NCBI RefSeq assembly: GCF_019703515.2
Contig: NC_059379.1
Location: 26,192,880 to 26,256,879 of the forward strand
Source of the DNA: Myxocyprinus asiaticus
Taxonomy: Eukaryota > Chordata > Actinopteri > Cypriniformes > Catostomidae
DNA: 64,000 nucleotides
Direction of reading: 5' to 3'
Numbering within the stretch: the stretch's first letter is position 1; every line of letters starts with the position of its first letter. A program made the translations under genes and the position numbers. Shown here in pieces: positions 46,615 through 58,039 of this stretch. The notes beneath the pieces were generated by a model. That model saw only the letters and a list, made by a program, of their open reading frames with translations, searched no databases and was not told where the DNA came from.

Positions 46615-47215
46615 TATGAAACTTTCGGCTCATGTGTTGGCTCGTGTGCTCTTCAGGACTTGCGTCACAAGTGCAATGCTCTATCAAATAAGCTACTGTA
46701 CAATTTGATCTAATCTGTCATATTACTCGGGATTTGTGTGAAAGGAAATTAAAGTTGTTGTTGTAGCATCTCTAGAGTTAATTTCTCCAGGAAACTGCTG
46801 TGATACATACAACGAGCCACATAGAAACAAATTGCAGTAATGTAAGTATAGTAATGTGTTTCTATTATTTATTTATTTTCTAGGGTGTGGGGCGGTTGGG
46901 GGGTCTTCATGCCTGATCTCGCCTAGAGCACCATGCGAATCGGGACTGCTACTGTTTATTTGATGGTTTAGTTAACCAGATCTGCTGGCATGGAGACTTG
47001 TTACAGCTTAACACACCAGCAGTTCTAAGAGTGTTTTAATAAAGACTGTGTGAACAGCACTTTGTTATGGCTGTGATCTGTGATTGGTTATAATTAGAGA
47101 CAGAGTCCAGTACTAACATTTGCAACATTTGCCCTAGCGGCCACTAGAGGTCGCCCCCGTGTTCTTTCTATCTTTGTCAGTTGTTAAACCTGTATGGAAG
47201 TTTGGTGTGTTCTTC
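46615..47215. other. Non-genic stretch, possible U3-like segment
   Basis: No gene. 47045-47215 may belong to an LTR upstream of the element below (GCGGCCACTAGAGGTCGCCC motif near 47138), but no second copy in the window confirms it. Confidence 0.35.
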
Positions 47216-47324
47216 TGTTATGTTTTGAGTTACATGTGTTTAGTTTTATGAATAAAAGCCTGCACTTAGATCCTCCTTCTCACACCTCGTTCCTACAGAT
47301 ATTACAGAACAACTGACCCTTACT

Positions 47325-48820
47325 ATGGATCTAGCGGCTTTTCATCTATTTGATCTCAAACAGGGAGAGGGGACCACAGAGCAGTTCTGTGGTCTCGCCC
47401 AGGTTCTCAGTTGGGGAGCTACTGAATTCAAGGACTGTTATCAGTTCTGACTCAACGAGCCAGTGAAGTCATGTCTGCCAGGAGGCAGATGTGATCTTTC
47501 GTTAGTTGAATTCACTGACTATGCTTTGAGGCGTGCATTCTCCCCTTACACTGTGGGGTATGGCAGTAATCCCATGCCGCTACCAGCACCCACACCTGCC
47601 ACGGTCAATGAGCCAGTGCCCACGTCTACCACGGTCAACGAGCCAGCGGCCACGCCTGCCACGGTCAACGAGCCAGCGGCCATGCCTGCCACGGTCAAAG
47701 AGCCAGCGGCCATGCCTGCCATGATCAATGAGCCAGCGGCCATGCCTGCCACGGTCAATGAGCCAGCGGCCACGCCTGCCACGATCAACAAGCCTACGCC
47801 CACGCCTGCCACGGTCAACGAGCCAGTGCCCACACCAGCCATGGTCAACGTGCCAGTGCCTGAAGCCTCGTCCGTCCCAGAGCCAGCATCCTCATCCACT
47901 GAGGCCATTCCCACAGCAGTGCCCCCAGCCGTCTGGAAGAGGAGGAGAAGGGCCCCAGTTGCTGCCAGTGTTCATGGCCACGGCGGCCATTCCCCTGTCA
48001 CTGCCAGTGTTCATGGCCACGGAGGCCATTCTCCTGTCACTGTCAGTGCTCATGGCCATGGAGGCCATTCCCCTGTCACTGTCAGTGCCCATGGCCACAG
48101 AGGCCGTTCCCTTGTCACTGTCAGTGCCCACGGCCACGGAGGTTGTTCCCATGTCACTGCCAGTGCCCACGACCATGGAGGCTGTTCCCCTGTCACTGCC
48201 TGTGCTCACAACCACGGAGGTCATTCCCCTCTCACTGCCAGTGCCCACGGCAATGCAGGTCGTTTCCCTGTCGCTGCTAGCACTCCCTCTCACGGAGGCC
48301 ATTTCACAGCTCCTGAACACAGTGAACATCGACGTCGATCTATTTCTCTGTCCCCTGGGCCTCTGCCTCCTGTGGCTCCGCCTCTTGACCCTCCATGAGT
48401 TCTGTCCTGGTCTCCTGACCCTCCGCCAGTTCCCTTCTTGGAGCTGCCTCCCAAACCACCGGAACTTGTTCCCTTCCTGGAGCTACCTCCCAAACTACCG
48501 GACCTTGTTCCCTTCCTGGAGATGCCTCCCAAACCGCCGGACCCTGTTCCCTTCCTTGAGCCACCTCTCAAACCTCCAGACCCCACTCACTTCCTGGAAC
48601 CACTACCCTGGCCTCCTTGGTCTCCTGACCATCCACCTGATCTGCCCTGGCCTGCCTGGTCTCCTGGTTCATGTCGGTCTTTGGACTCCCCATTCGCTTC
48701 ACCCTGGCTGCCTGGTCTGTTTTGTCCTCTCGTTTCCCCTGTGCTTTCTTGGTCTTCCGGTTCCATGATGTCCTGCTCTTCCCATGAATGTTTTTTTTTT
48801 TTTTTTTTTTTTTATTGTAT
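47325..48820 (+). pseudogene. gag-like ORF with three in-frame repeat blocks
   Basis: From ATG at 47325 (MDLAAFHLFDLKQGEG) one frame runs to about 48820, with only two stops: TGA at 47448 and TGA at 48396. The first 85 codons resemble a retroelement gag start (CDLSLVEFTDYALRRAF). There follow a 30-bp array (ATVNEPAATP, 47590-47860), a 39-bp array (SAHGHGGHSPVTV, about 47955-48300) and four 39-bp units (FLELPPKPPDLVP, 48430-48600). The tail ends in a poly(T) tract. No protease or polymerase follows. The product would be Pro-rich and low-complexity. Its function is unknown; structural gag drift is my preferred reading. Confidence 0.65.
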
Positions 48821-48824
48821 GTTT

Positions 48825-49285
48825 AGAATTGCCAGGATTTGGGGGCATGGGTAGCTCAGCGAGTATTGATGCTGACTACCACCCCTGGAGTCGTGAGTTT
48901 GAATCCAGGGCATGCTGAGTGACTCCAGCCGGGTCTCCTAAGCAACCAAATTGGCCAGGTTGCTAAGGAGGGTAGATTCACATGGGGTAACCTCCTCGTG
49001 GTTGTGATTAGGGGTTCTCGCTCTCAATGGGGTGCGTGGTAAGTTGTGTGTGGATCACGGAGAGTAGCATGAGTCTCCACATGCTGTGAGTCTCCGCAGT
49101 GTCATGCATAATGAGCCACGTGATAAGATGCGCTGACTGACTGTCTTAAAAGCGGAGGCAGCTGAGACTTGTCCTCCGCCACCCGGATTGAAGTGGGTAA
49201 CCATGCCACCATGAGGATCTACTAAGTAGAGGGAATTGGGCATTCCAAATTGGGAGAAAGGGGGATAAAAAAAAAAGAATTGCCA
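48825..49285 (+). mobile_element. tRNA-derived SINE with target duplication, copy 1
   Basis: Flanked by AGAATTGCCA at 48825-48834 and 49276-49285. The head GGGGGCATGGGTAGCTCAGC holds a box A-like TAGCTCAGCGAGT. A box B (GAGTTTGAATCC) lies about 40 bp on. The body is about 350 bp and ends in an A-rich tail after GGGAGAAAGGGGG. Pol III promoter boxes, the direct repeats and the A tail together are diagnostic. The same family recurs at 52.6 and 55.9 kb. Confidence 0.92.
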
Positions 49286-49350
49286 TGAGTTGCTCCTTAA
49301 AGGGAGTGTGGGGGAGGGGGGGTGGTGATCTTCTGTTATGTTTTGAGTAC

Positions 49351-49560
49351 GTGTGTGTGGCGAGAAGGGCGGGGCCGAGCACCGTCTGGGCAGAGCGAGG
49401 CCGGGAAGATAAGTGGTGAATGAGGTCCACCTGTGTGCCACACCGGTCTCTTGTTCCAGTGAGGGACAGCAGGAGTATTTAAGGAGAGGAGACAGCGGCA
49501 GATGAGAGAAAGACACATGAAGCTGTCTGTCTGTGTGTTAGTGTCGTTTATGTGCAATAT
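49351..49560 (+). repeat. GC-rich LTR-like fragment
   Basis: TGTGTGGCGAGAAGGGCGGG onward with TATTTAAGGAGAGG near 49476 looks like the U3/TATA part of an LTR common in cyprinids. No second end is visible. Confidence 0.4.
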
Positions 49561-50785
49561 GTGCAAGTGCAAATAACATTGTGTGACATTACACTGTAGT
49601 GTGTTAAAGTTTGTCTGTTGAAGCCATCTGGTGCATGCTTGTAAACAGTCGCTGTCATCAGAAAGCGGTTTAGAAAAATATTAAATACACCACTTTGTGG
49701 TAATTTCACACTAAACTGTTTGGTAGCTCTTATCACATGGGAACAAGCATGCTTATCTGATGATATCAGTCTATGCAAGCAAGAGCACAGTTTCCAAAGT
49801 ATTCCAAAAGTCAGTATTTTTTTAAAGTTTTAAATTTTTAGTATAGTTTCATACTATAAACATGACTATAGCAGACTTTTAACCATAAATTGCTCAAATT
49901 TGACTCTTTGTGCAAGCATTTTTACTTGCTCTTTCATAAAGCTGTTAAGCAAGAAATTGATAAAAGAAAATCTATGATGACAGCTTGTTATCTTTGTCGT
50001 TCTATGCAATAAAATGTTGGAAAAGTGCTTTAAGAGATCAAATGCTCAGGCTACATGTAGAATACATAAGCATGAAAGGTAATCGCATTGAACTCTGTTT
50101 ACAATGAATATAGCAGACACTGACAGCCTCAAAGCTGGCAAAGTCCAACTTCATTTCCTACTGGTTATTCAGCAGTCTAATTTTCTAAGTCAAAACAAGT
50201 ACTCATATTGCATAATGGACCCTGGCATGTGAATCCATATATTGAGTCTCCTGTGAACTGTGAGACTGGCAGTCCTTCCTCCTATCAAAAGGGTGAGCTG
50301 ATGCCATTGGTATCTGGGTGACAGCACTTATGTGAACTTGATGACAAAAATTATGTGAACGGTTTTATCGTGCTGTTTATCATGAATATTAGAGCAATCA
50401 CACCAGCTATTAGGCTACTTGGCTACAAAACGTTGTTTACATGGCTATGGCTGAAACCAGGATTGATGAATGTTGATAGCATTTCAAATCCAAATACACA
50501 AAGCTAACACTGAAAAAAGCCATGGGAGATGTTTTTGTTTGGGGCTTCGTCTTAAAAGTAAAGTGTGTAATTTCTGCACTAACCAGAATTGCAAAGATAA
50601 TGACACACATTCTCAAACATATTTCTCAAACACTCACCTCTCACCTTTTCCATTGTTTGGATAAACAGACGGACCCACCCCAAACTCACGCCAATGCAGT
50701 AGCATTAGACAGACATGTTTGGGTGGGTGGGCCAAGAGAAATGATCAATTGTTTGAGACCTGTACACTTTTTATTGATTTAATTA

Positions 50786-50818
<33 letters not shown>

Positions 50819-51365
50819 GTTTTTGAAGTTTTGCTAATTGTTTCGAGGGGCATATGTAGGACAATAAGCTTGAAGAATATGTCAAGATTGATCAACAATA
50901 TTCATGTTTGAGTACATTCAGATATTTTTTTATTTTATTTTCAAGCATAACATATTGAATGCTAGGAGGCCTTGTGGCTGAAAACAAATATTAATTATTA
51001 TATGGGAATTTGGGGGATTTACCCTTGACGTGTTTGAAAATTTAAAAACAGAATGAACATTTTAACTATAGAATGGACCAATATTTTTTTCCTAGCGCAA
51101 TTTGCTGGCATGTCTTTTGACGGGTGAAAATGACAGATAAAAGTGATGGTTATGGATATTGTCGCTATGTCTCTGCTATGGTTTACTGTCAATAAAACAA
51201 CTTTATTTTACTAATAATGTCACTGCGTCCCAACTCTACTCTCATTAAAGTAGGGGAGAAATGATGCTGCTGCAATACAGATATAGAGAAAAAGCATAAA
51301 GGAATCAGGTTCTGAGGTAGAGAAAACATATTCTGAGCTATAGTCTGACCATTTCCCTAAGTTAT
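49561..51365. other. Non-genic stretch
   Basis: AT-rich. Contains (ATT)n at 50786-50818. A segment with AAACACTCACCTCTCACC and GGGTGGGTGGGCC near 50630-50740 may be a repeat. No gene. Confidence 0.4.
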
Positions 51366-51370
51366 GATGT

Positions 51371-51860
51371 AAAATTCATAACAATACATTCACGCATATG
51401 ATAATTAGATTTTATTTTAGTTGTAGGGGAAAAAAGAGACCAGAGTTTAAAATTCTTAGGAGTTTTCAGAGCATATTTTATCATCCAAACTAATTTATTT
51501 CAGTGTGCTTAAATGCTGTCACCAGCTGCTTTTGGAGCAACTAATAGAAGTTATGAATAATAAAATTCATAATTAATTCATGCATATGATGTTATTAATT
51601 AACATTTTTTTATCTTAAAATTAAATTAAAGTGGATGGAGTTTAAAAGTTTTTGGAGTTTTGAGAGCATTTTAACATCCAAATGTATTTAATTGAGCATC
51701 TTGTGTCAACTCAATCTTGTTTTGATGAACAGGTTAGAAGTTATTTCAATATATACCCTAAAAACAATTCATAGTAATCAATTCACATATATGACATTTG
51801 TTACACATATTTTATTAGACAGGGGAAAATAAAGTGGTTGGAGCTGCTGCAGCATACAGG
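51371..51860. repeat. Degenerate tandem repeat, period about 200 bp
   Basis: Unit starts at 51371, 51562 and 51771 (AAATTCATAA..AATTCA..CATATGAT-like). Each is followed by an AAATTAAAGTGG-type stretch, a GAGTTTTGAGAGCATTTTAA-type stretch and ATCCAAA.TAATTTA. The third unit is partial. Non-coding. Confidence 0.7.
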
Positions 51861-52593
51861 ATGCCCATCAATTGAACGTGCATCTCATCACCGCATCACC
51901 GTAACTGTAAATAACTTCGTAATAATGAAAGCGATCTAGTTTTGTTTTTTGAGCTGCTATTGTTTTGAAAGCTTTGATGCTGACATTATGTAGCCCAACA
52001 GCGTCTGATGTTAGCGGTTTGTGGTTCGAGGCCAGCAAGCTTTTGGTGGACCAGGGGCATTAGACAACAATTTGGTGGGCCTTAATGCTAATAGTGGTAT
52101 CGTCCCACCCTTGGCTACACCAGTGTGCAACTGGTTGATTTATATACTCAAGAAAACAGAGCAATGTTTTGATTGTTTGTGGTTGCACCACAGAGCCACA
52201 GTGTTTACACATTTTTGGAGAAAATTGATGAGCGACTTACATATAATTGACTCTGCACATTAAAATGGTATAGGAAAAAGTATTTAAACATAAAAAAATA
52301 AACACTTCACCTTTAACTATCAGATATACTCTTCATCCAATAAAAAAGATTTTTCTTTCTTTTTTCTTAATTGCAGTGGATGTCATAACTATAAATCGGG
52401 GGTGTTTTTTTTGTACCTCTAGTTAAAATTTATAATATTGGATACAAAATTGTACCATAAGGACCTATTGTACATTTATATGTTTTATTCCTCTGGAAAA
52501 AAAAAAAAAAAAAAGCCTTTTTGTCTCCTTAAGGCTACAAATTTGTAACATACCCAAAACAAGGGTACCGTTCCATTGATGGCATTGTACCTT
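51861..52593. other. Non-genic stretch
   Basis: 52430-52600 contains GTACC-rich motifs (GGTACCGTTCCATTGATGGC, TTGTACCTTAAACAGTACC) known as a dispersed fish repeat, into which the SINE inserted. No gene. Confidence 0.4.
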
Positions 52594-53057
52594 AAACAGT
52601 ACCTTTTTTTTTTTTTTTTTATCCCCTTTTCTCCCAATTTGGAATGCCCAATTCCCACTACTTAGTAGGACCTCGTGGTGGCGCGGTTACTCACCTCAAC
52701 CCAGGTGGTGGAGGACAAGTCTCAGTTGCCTCCGCTTCTGAGACCGCCAATCCACGCATTTTATCATGTGGCTAGTTGTGCATGACATCGCGGAGACTCC
52801 ACATGTGGAGGCTCATGCTACTCTCCGCGATCCACGCACAACTTACCACGTGCTCCATTGAGAGCGAGAACCCCTAATCGCAACCACGAGGAGGTTACCC
52901 CATGTGACTCTACCTTCCCTAGCAACCGGGCCAATTTGGTTGCTTAGGAGTCTTGGCTGGAGTCACTCAGCATGCCCTGGATTCGAACTTGTGACTCCAG
53001 GGGTGGTAGTCAGCGTCAAGACTCACTGAGCTACCCAGGCCCTAAACAGTACCTTTT
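52594..53057 (-). mobile_element. tRNA-derived SINE with target duplication, copy 2
   Basis: Flanked by AAACAGTACCTTTT at 52594-52607 and 53044-53057. On the minus strand the head (GGCCTGGGTAGCTCAGTGAG) carries box A, and box B lies in GAGTCACAAGTTCGAATCC. The body matches copy 1 throughout, and the poly(A) appears as T at 52601-52620. Full length, about 436 bp. Confidence 0.93.
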
Positions 53058-54765
53058 TATTCTGAGAGTGTACAAATAGAACCATTTCCCAGATCTATGC
53101 TCATTTTTGCAGTTATAGTAAAGGTCAGCTGGTCTTTGCAATGTCTATGCAAAATGATTCTTGTTTCAAACTCTGTGGTGTCAGGAGACGCACAACAGTG
53201 ACCCAGCACCAGTAAATTCCCCTCTGGAAATCTCTCTGGATTCTCTATATCTGTTTTTATTTACATATCTCACATTCTCCCGTTTCTTAATTGTTAACAT
53301 CAGATTACATAGGAATCGACAGTAACCTCCTTCCTCAGCTTGAAATGTAACCGAATGGGTTAAGGAACTGACGACACCTCAGAACAAATTGCAGGATGAC
53401 TGTTAACTTGAAGCTCTGGCTGAACGTTAAAGAGAGCTCATAGTTGTCTGCTCATTTATCATCAGTAAAGAAAACTAAACTGTATCTTCAAAATGTACAA
53501 CCTTTTCCATTGAATATAGGTTGTATATGTCAACATTTCTATATAGGACATATGTGTATATATCACAAATAAAATACAGAAGACTTTGGGAGCATACACA
53601 GATGAAACAGTAGAAGGGTAAAAAAAGATCTGATTATAAAACTTGCCTGTTTCCAGTGATCATAAAGCATTTGACAGTAATCTAAACACATATACACAGT
53701 GTACAATATTTAGCTTTGTTGTCCAGAGAAGAAAACCATTCCTCGGGAGTGGTTTATAGTAAGAGAATACAGGATAAACAGGTGGAACATTCCGATGTTC
53801 TCAGCTGGAGAAAGAAAGCAAGTGCCTTTGCATTTGTCAGGTAGTAGCTAAACTAGATTTAGTGGAAACATGATTTGTGATTCAGAGGCCTTTGGATGCA
53901 GATGGAGTATCTGTTTGAAGATTCATAGCGGAGGGATTGACTCAAGTTTGCTTTGACAGCCATGCATTACATCTCATGTTCAATAGCTCACAAAGTCACT
54001 GATGGAAAATCATGTCAGACTCGTTGCTGTGTAATGTAAGGTCAACACAGAGGATCCCACTGTAATGTGCTGTGTAGACAACAGCCCCACCTTCAAAAAG
54101 TTATTGAGGGCTGAGGGTTACCCTGCCACTTGATTTGATGTACAGTATCATGGAACATCATCAAAAACAAAGTGCAGATGTTCATCAGCAAGGGCTAGAG
54201 GAGAGTAATGCAATTCAGGTGGTGGGAGAAAGATATGTGTCGAAGATCCATGGGAAAGGGGCTGACAGGAGGAAGGAGATATAGCCAGTGCTGTACCACA
54301 GCATAAAGCATTGGCTGAGCAATAAATCCACATACTCAAAAGTGGATTTTACTATACTAAATTAACTTGAAGTTAAAAACAGCATCTTGCAGATTAGCTG
54401 TGGGGCCTCAGATGCATATTGCACACATAAATAACTAGAGCTTTTCCAAATTTACAAGCTCCATTCCAATTGGCTGTCTTTTATGCAATTTCTGGGACTC
54501 TAGCTAAACAGACTTTTATCAGTCTGCTGGTAAATGAAGTTTTGTAGATCATGCCACATGTTCCCTGGTTTTCTGGCCGCGTGTCTGCTAGCGCGACATG
54601 CCAGCTCAACTCGAGGCCTGCGCAGAGGCATAGCCGATGGAGTGCGAGCAGCAGGCCAATCTTTGGTTGTGTCTTTCGCCCTCCACTGACTTGGTTTGAC
54701 ATTCACCTGATGAATTTGCACACTAGAGTTTGTGTCACAGCCCCAAGGCCCACACCACAATTTTT
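53058..54765. other. Non-genic stretch
   Basis: AT-rich, no gene. The open frame starting at 54551 only becomes gag-like after about 54770; the earlier part has no similarity I recognise. No left terminal repeat of the DIRS remnant below could be found here. Confidence 0.4.
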
Positions 54766-54769
54766 TTTG

Positions 54770-55260
54770 GTGCGGTGGATGAGGATGGCAGCCTTGGATT
54801 CGGAAGAGTTTACTGTTGGTCAGGCCGAGGCCTTGCCTCCCAGTGGTCAGGTTTCCAGACTCTTGGTGACTTACAAAGAGTTATTCAAAGACTTTACATG
54901 TGCAGTGGAAAAGCTGCACCTGGATTGGCCGAATGAGACCCAGTTAGAAGAATTAAAGTCCATCCTGGATGACTGTTTTCTAGCGAGCCAATGTGCAACA
55001 ATGCCTCGCAGGGTACTTCCCTTTTCTCTATTTGGCAAGGCTTACTAATCCTTCGGCCTTGGGTTTTTGTAATGTATGTCGAGTGGCAGAGCATGGATAA
55101 ACTTGCTTCAGGCCAAGTAGTTTTGGCTTTGCACACTCTAGAGGTTTTGCAAACCTACCAAGCCCATTTCATGAGGGATTTATATGAGGGAGTTGGACTT
55201 GATGCAGAGGTTGTCACGGTGTTATGCTGTGATGAAGAGGAGGGTCGGGCCGGGCTGTGA
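54770..55260 (+). pseudogene. DIRS-like gag fragment
   Basis: One frame runs to 55048 with a Glu/Leu-rich stretch. Then, in another frame, LASGQVVLALHTLEVLQTYQ (about 55097-55155) mirrors the AAGQAASALHAMALLQ motif of the 17.6-kb element's gag. It is cut by the foldback insertion. Frames and stops show it is dead. Confidence 0.6.
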
Positions 55261-55750
55261 ATGTGCATGCCCAGCCCCCAATCGGGCTAATAAGCCGAGG
55301 AGAAGGATAAAGATGAGCCGGATGTGGCAGTTCGAGAGAGAGAGAGCCACACGCAGCTGCCGTGTGTGTGTTTACAGTATGTTTGTGTCTTAGTTTTGCC
55401 AACCTGGGGGGGATAGTGGAGGGAGACAGGGGGAGTATGAGGGACAGACAAGGGGACCATGGATGGGGTTTGGGTGGGGCTTCTCCCCACTTCTGGGGAG
55501 CCGGAACTGAGTGGGACTGGGAGGGATGGGAGGGGGGAAGAGTGACACACAGGGGGTGGAGAGAGAGCAGAGATAGAAGAGCGAGAAGAAAAAACACTGC
55601 ATAAACACACACATGGCAGCTGTGTGTGGCTCTCTCTCTCTCGAACTGCCGCATCCAGTTCGTCTTTATCCCTCTCCTCGGCTGATTAGCCCGATTGGGG
55701 GCCGGACGTGCACACTCACAGCCCAGCCCCACCCTCCTCCTCCTCGTCAC
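55229..55750. mobile_element. Foldback element with about 150-bp inverted repeats
   Basis: 55229-55380 and 55600-55750 are inverted copies with few mismatches: GTGATGAAGAGGAGGGTCGG at the left, and on the opposite strand GTGACGAGGAGGAGGAGGGT at the right. Both continue through CCCCCAATCGGGCTAAT and AGTTCGAGAGAGAGAGAGCC. The interior (220 bp) is purine-rich and non-coding. No clear target duplication. Related arm at 9540-9632. Confidence 0.8.
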
Positions 55751-55867
55751 ATATGCCAAGCCTTGGATTTGGGCTACCAAACATCTGTTGGATGGAACAT
55801 GGAGGGGCTGAACATCAATTTTGGCTTATTCTCATAGAAATCCATGAGAGTGTCTCATAAAAAAAAA

Positions 55868-55999
55868 CTCTCTAGCAACTGGGCCAATTTGGTTGCTTAG
55901 GGGACCTGGCTGGAGTCATTCAGCATGCCCTGGATTTGAACTCGTGACTCCAGAGGTGGTAGTCAGCGTCTTTACTCGCTGAGCTACCCAGGCCCCCCA
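55868..55999 (-). mobile_element. tRNA-derived SINE fragment, copy 3
   Basis: Only the tRNA-related head remains (GGCCTGGGTAGCTCAGCGAG to GGCCCAGTTGCTAGAGAG on the minus strand), about 130 bp, with box A and B. It adjoins an A-run at 55859-55867. It is 3'-truncated relative to copies 1 and 2. Confidence 0.85.
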
Positions 56000-56469
56000 A
56001 TTTCACCATTATTAACGGTTGAAAGCTCTGCAACCATTATCAAAATATACAGTAGTTCAGTTTCCCCTGCAGCTTGCGCTGGGGAGCAAGCGCTGATAAC
56101 TCTCAGCTTGAGTTTTGTCTCTGCCTCCATGGACAAAGGTCTCAGGGTACTCATAATAAACTTAATGTACAACAAGCACAAGTAAACAAAACACACTGTT
56201 ATAAACACCACAATCTGTCCCCCCATTATAAATGCAGGGGCCGTTGTGAAAGACCAGTTTGTTCCCAAGTCCCTCCATGTTCACACACTCCTCCACATTC
56301 AAAATACCAGAAAAGAGAATGTGTGAATGAGCTGTCCTGCTGTAGCATTATTCTGTCTTGCAGAAAGGTATAATAAAGAAGATTTCCCCTTCTCATAGAG
56401 AGAGAGAGAGAGAGTTTTTTTTACAGCCATTATTTCCTAGTTCCAAAAAAAAAAAAAAAAAAAAGACAA
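56000..56469. other. Stretch inside the DIRS remnant, unassigned
   Basis: Between the gag-side SINE and the RT fragment. It contains (GA)n near 56395-56415 and an A20 run near 56443. No similarity recognised; it probably represents decayed or inserted DNA. Confidence 0.35.
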
Positions 56470-57005
56470 TTACATCCCATTCTGTATCTGAGATGTTTGA
56501 ATTTCACTCTAATGAAATGTTTATTCAGGATGCTGACACATTCAGAGAGAGCTTTCAGATTCACATTCAGATTGTGCAAAGCAAGGGAAATGAAATGCAT
56601 GGATGCAGTTCTGGCACTTTTGAGGCTCCAGGGTATCTGCATTTTGAACTACCTCAATGATTGGCCCACTCAGAGAGTTTGGCTGCCCAACACCAAGATG
56701 TCGTTCTCAGCCATTTGGACAGTTTAGGGCTGAAAGTCAACCTAGACAAGGCCAAGGCAACAAACTCTCTTTCTAGGTGTGGAACTGGACTCACTGGCAA
56801 TGTGGGCGTGCCTGTCTCTAGCTCACGTTCAGTCATTATGCCAGTGTATAGCAATGTTCAGAGAAGGATGTGTTCTCCTGGCAAGAGCGCTTCACAGGCT
56901 GTTGGGGCTTATAATTGCACCATCCGCTATCATTTTCCTGGGCATGTTGCTTGTGAGGCCTTTCCAGTGTTGGATGAAATCCATAAAGTGATTTCAACCG
57001 CTTAG
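56470..57005 (+). pseudogene. DIRS-like reverse transcriptase fragment
   Basis: Starts with a fingers-like segment (PILYLR-type, then LMKCLFRMLTH). It jumps over the region holding the first catalytic Asp, and continues as CMDAVLALLRLQGICILNYL with NDW, where the usual YxDD would be. Downstream, LGVELDSLAMWACLSLAHVQ and ALHRLLGLIIAPSAI follow in other frames. Loss of the first Asp region and the D-to-N change in the second box mean no activity. Confidence 0.8.
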
Positions 57006-57094
57006 GCAAGTGTATCATCCCTTCAAAGTGACGTGTGGATTTTGCCAAGCTCTGTTGCAGAGGAAACAGGCCCACTTTCTGATGTTAGGCGCTC

Positions 57095-57750
57095 TGTTGG
57101 GACAGGTTTGATGCTGCAAAAGTGGTGAACACAGACACCTCCTATGTGGGTTGGGAGGGTTGTGTATGAAGGTTGTCCAGCTTGTGGAGTGTAGATGGGC
57201 CAGTGGCTAGATTAGCATACAAATTGCCTGGAAATATTGGTGGTGCTGTTAGAACTGAGATTTTCCTTCCAGAGATTCAAGGAAGTCATGTCCTCAACTG
57301 GTCAGACAACAGAACATTGGCATCATTTAAGAGGGTTGGTGATTTGCATGCCCTGTCGATCAATCCATCGTGTATGGACTTTGCATCAGGTTTATTAAGA
57401 GTAGTGTCGAGACCTCGTTTGGGGTTTTTACCCAAGGCCGTTTCTACACTGTTCCGCTCACAGGTTATTACTTTGAAGTCCTTCTCTCCTCCCCCATTTT
57501 AGTTGGATGAGAGTTAGAGGTTGCATACACTGTACCCTGTTAGGGCTTTGTGAGTTTATGTTGACCATACTAGCCAATAGTGTATGTGAAAACATCTGTT
57601 TGTATGCTTTGGTGCCCACAACAGAGTTTTTTCGGTCACTAAGCAGAGGCTGTCTCATTGGCTTGTTGACGCAATTTCGAGTGCTTTTGGGGCACACAGT
57701 TTGCTTTCGCCTTTAGGCATTCAGGCTCATCCTATGAGGAGTGTGGCATC
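57095..57750 (+). pseudogene. DIRS-like RNase H and tyrosine recombinase fragments
   Basis: NTDTSYVGWEGCV (57130-57170) is the first RNase H motif, and VLNWSDNRTLAS (about 57290-57330) the last. It then passes directly to the recombinase stretch FKRVGDLHALSINPSCMDFA (57325-57385), so the part between is deleted. Later LYALVPTTEFFRSLSRGCLI (about 57600-57660) and QAHPMRSVAS (about 57722-57751) match the segment ending at the HxxR box. The tyrosine region is not recognisable. Confidence 0.75.
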
Positions 57751-58039
57751 ATTGTGAGCTTTGGCTATAGGTGCGTCCATGTAGGGTGTTTGTATGAAGG
57801 CAGGTTGGTCCTCTCTGCATACTTTTGTCCGATTTTATCATCTGGACAAGGGTTTAGCTCCTGCTTCCCATGTTCTCTCTGTCAGAACAGGGGTAAACTT
57901 ATAGTTCTTATATGCTTTGTCCACTTGTGCACTGCTATATGCTTCCCACACGGGCTGATACCAATGGCAGCTACTGTTCGCATGGCATTATGGTATATTG
58001 TTCCACATTGCGTCAGCCGACGCAACGTTGAGTGATCTA

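Larger units (their letters stand above)
47216..49350 (+). mobile_element. Gag-only LTR-like retroelement with minisatellite tail
   Basis: TGTTATGTTTTGAGT at 47216 recurs at 49334. The first copy continues through AATAAA (about 47250) to ATTACA at 47306, then GAACAACTGACC, the same post-LTR context as the 16.7-kb element. A purine-rich tract (GTGGGGGAGGGGGGTGG) directly precedes the second copy. Between lie the gag-like ORF and a SINE. The repeat visible at both ends is short (about 20-90 bp) because the right copy runs into other sequence. The LTR call is therefore tentative, while the gag-like content is clear. Confidence 0.6.

Noticed and set aside
47546..48586. Other-frame and minus-strand ORFs up to 346 codons
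   Set aside because: By-products of the 30- and 39-bp arrays. The frame continuous with the gag-like start is the one starting at 47325.
48837..48905. Functional tRNA gene
   Set aside because: Boxes A and B are present but the tRNA-like fold is degraded. The unit has a SINE body, A tail and target duplication.
54551..54770. Start of a cellular gene
   Set aside because: The open frame continues into DIRS gag-like sequence and has no promoter, splice or homology support of its own.
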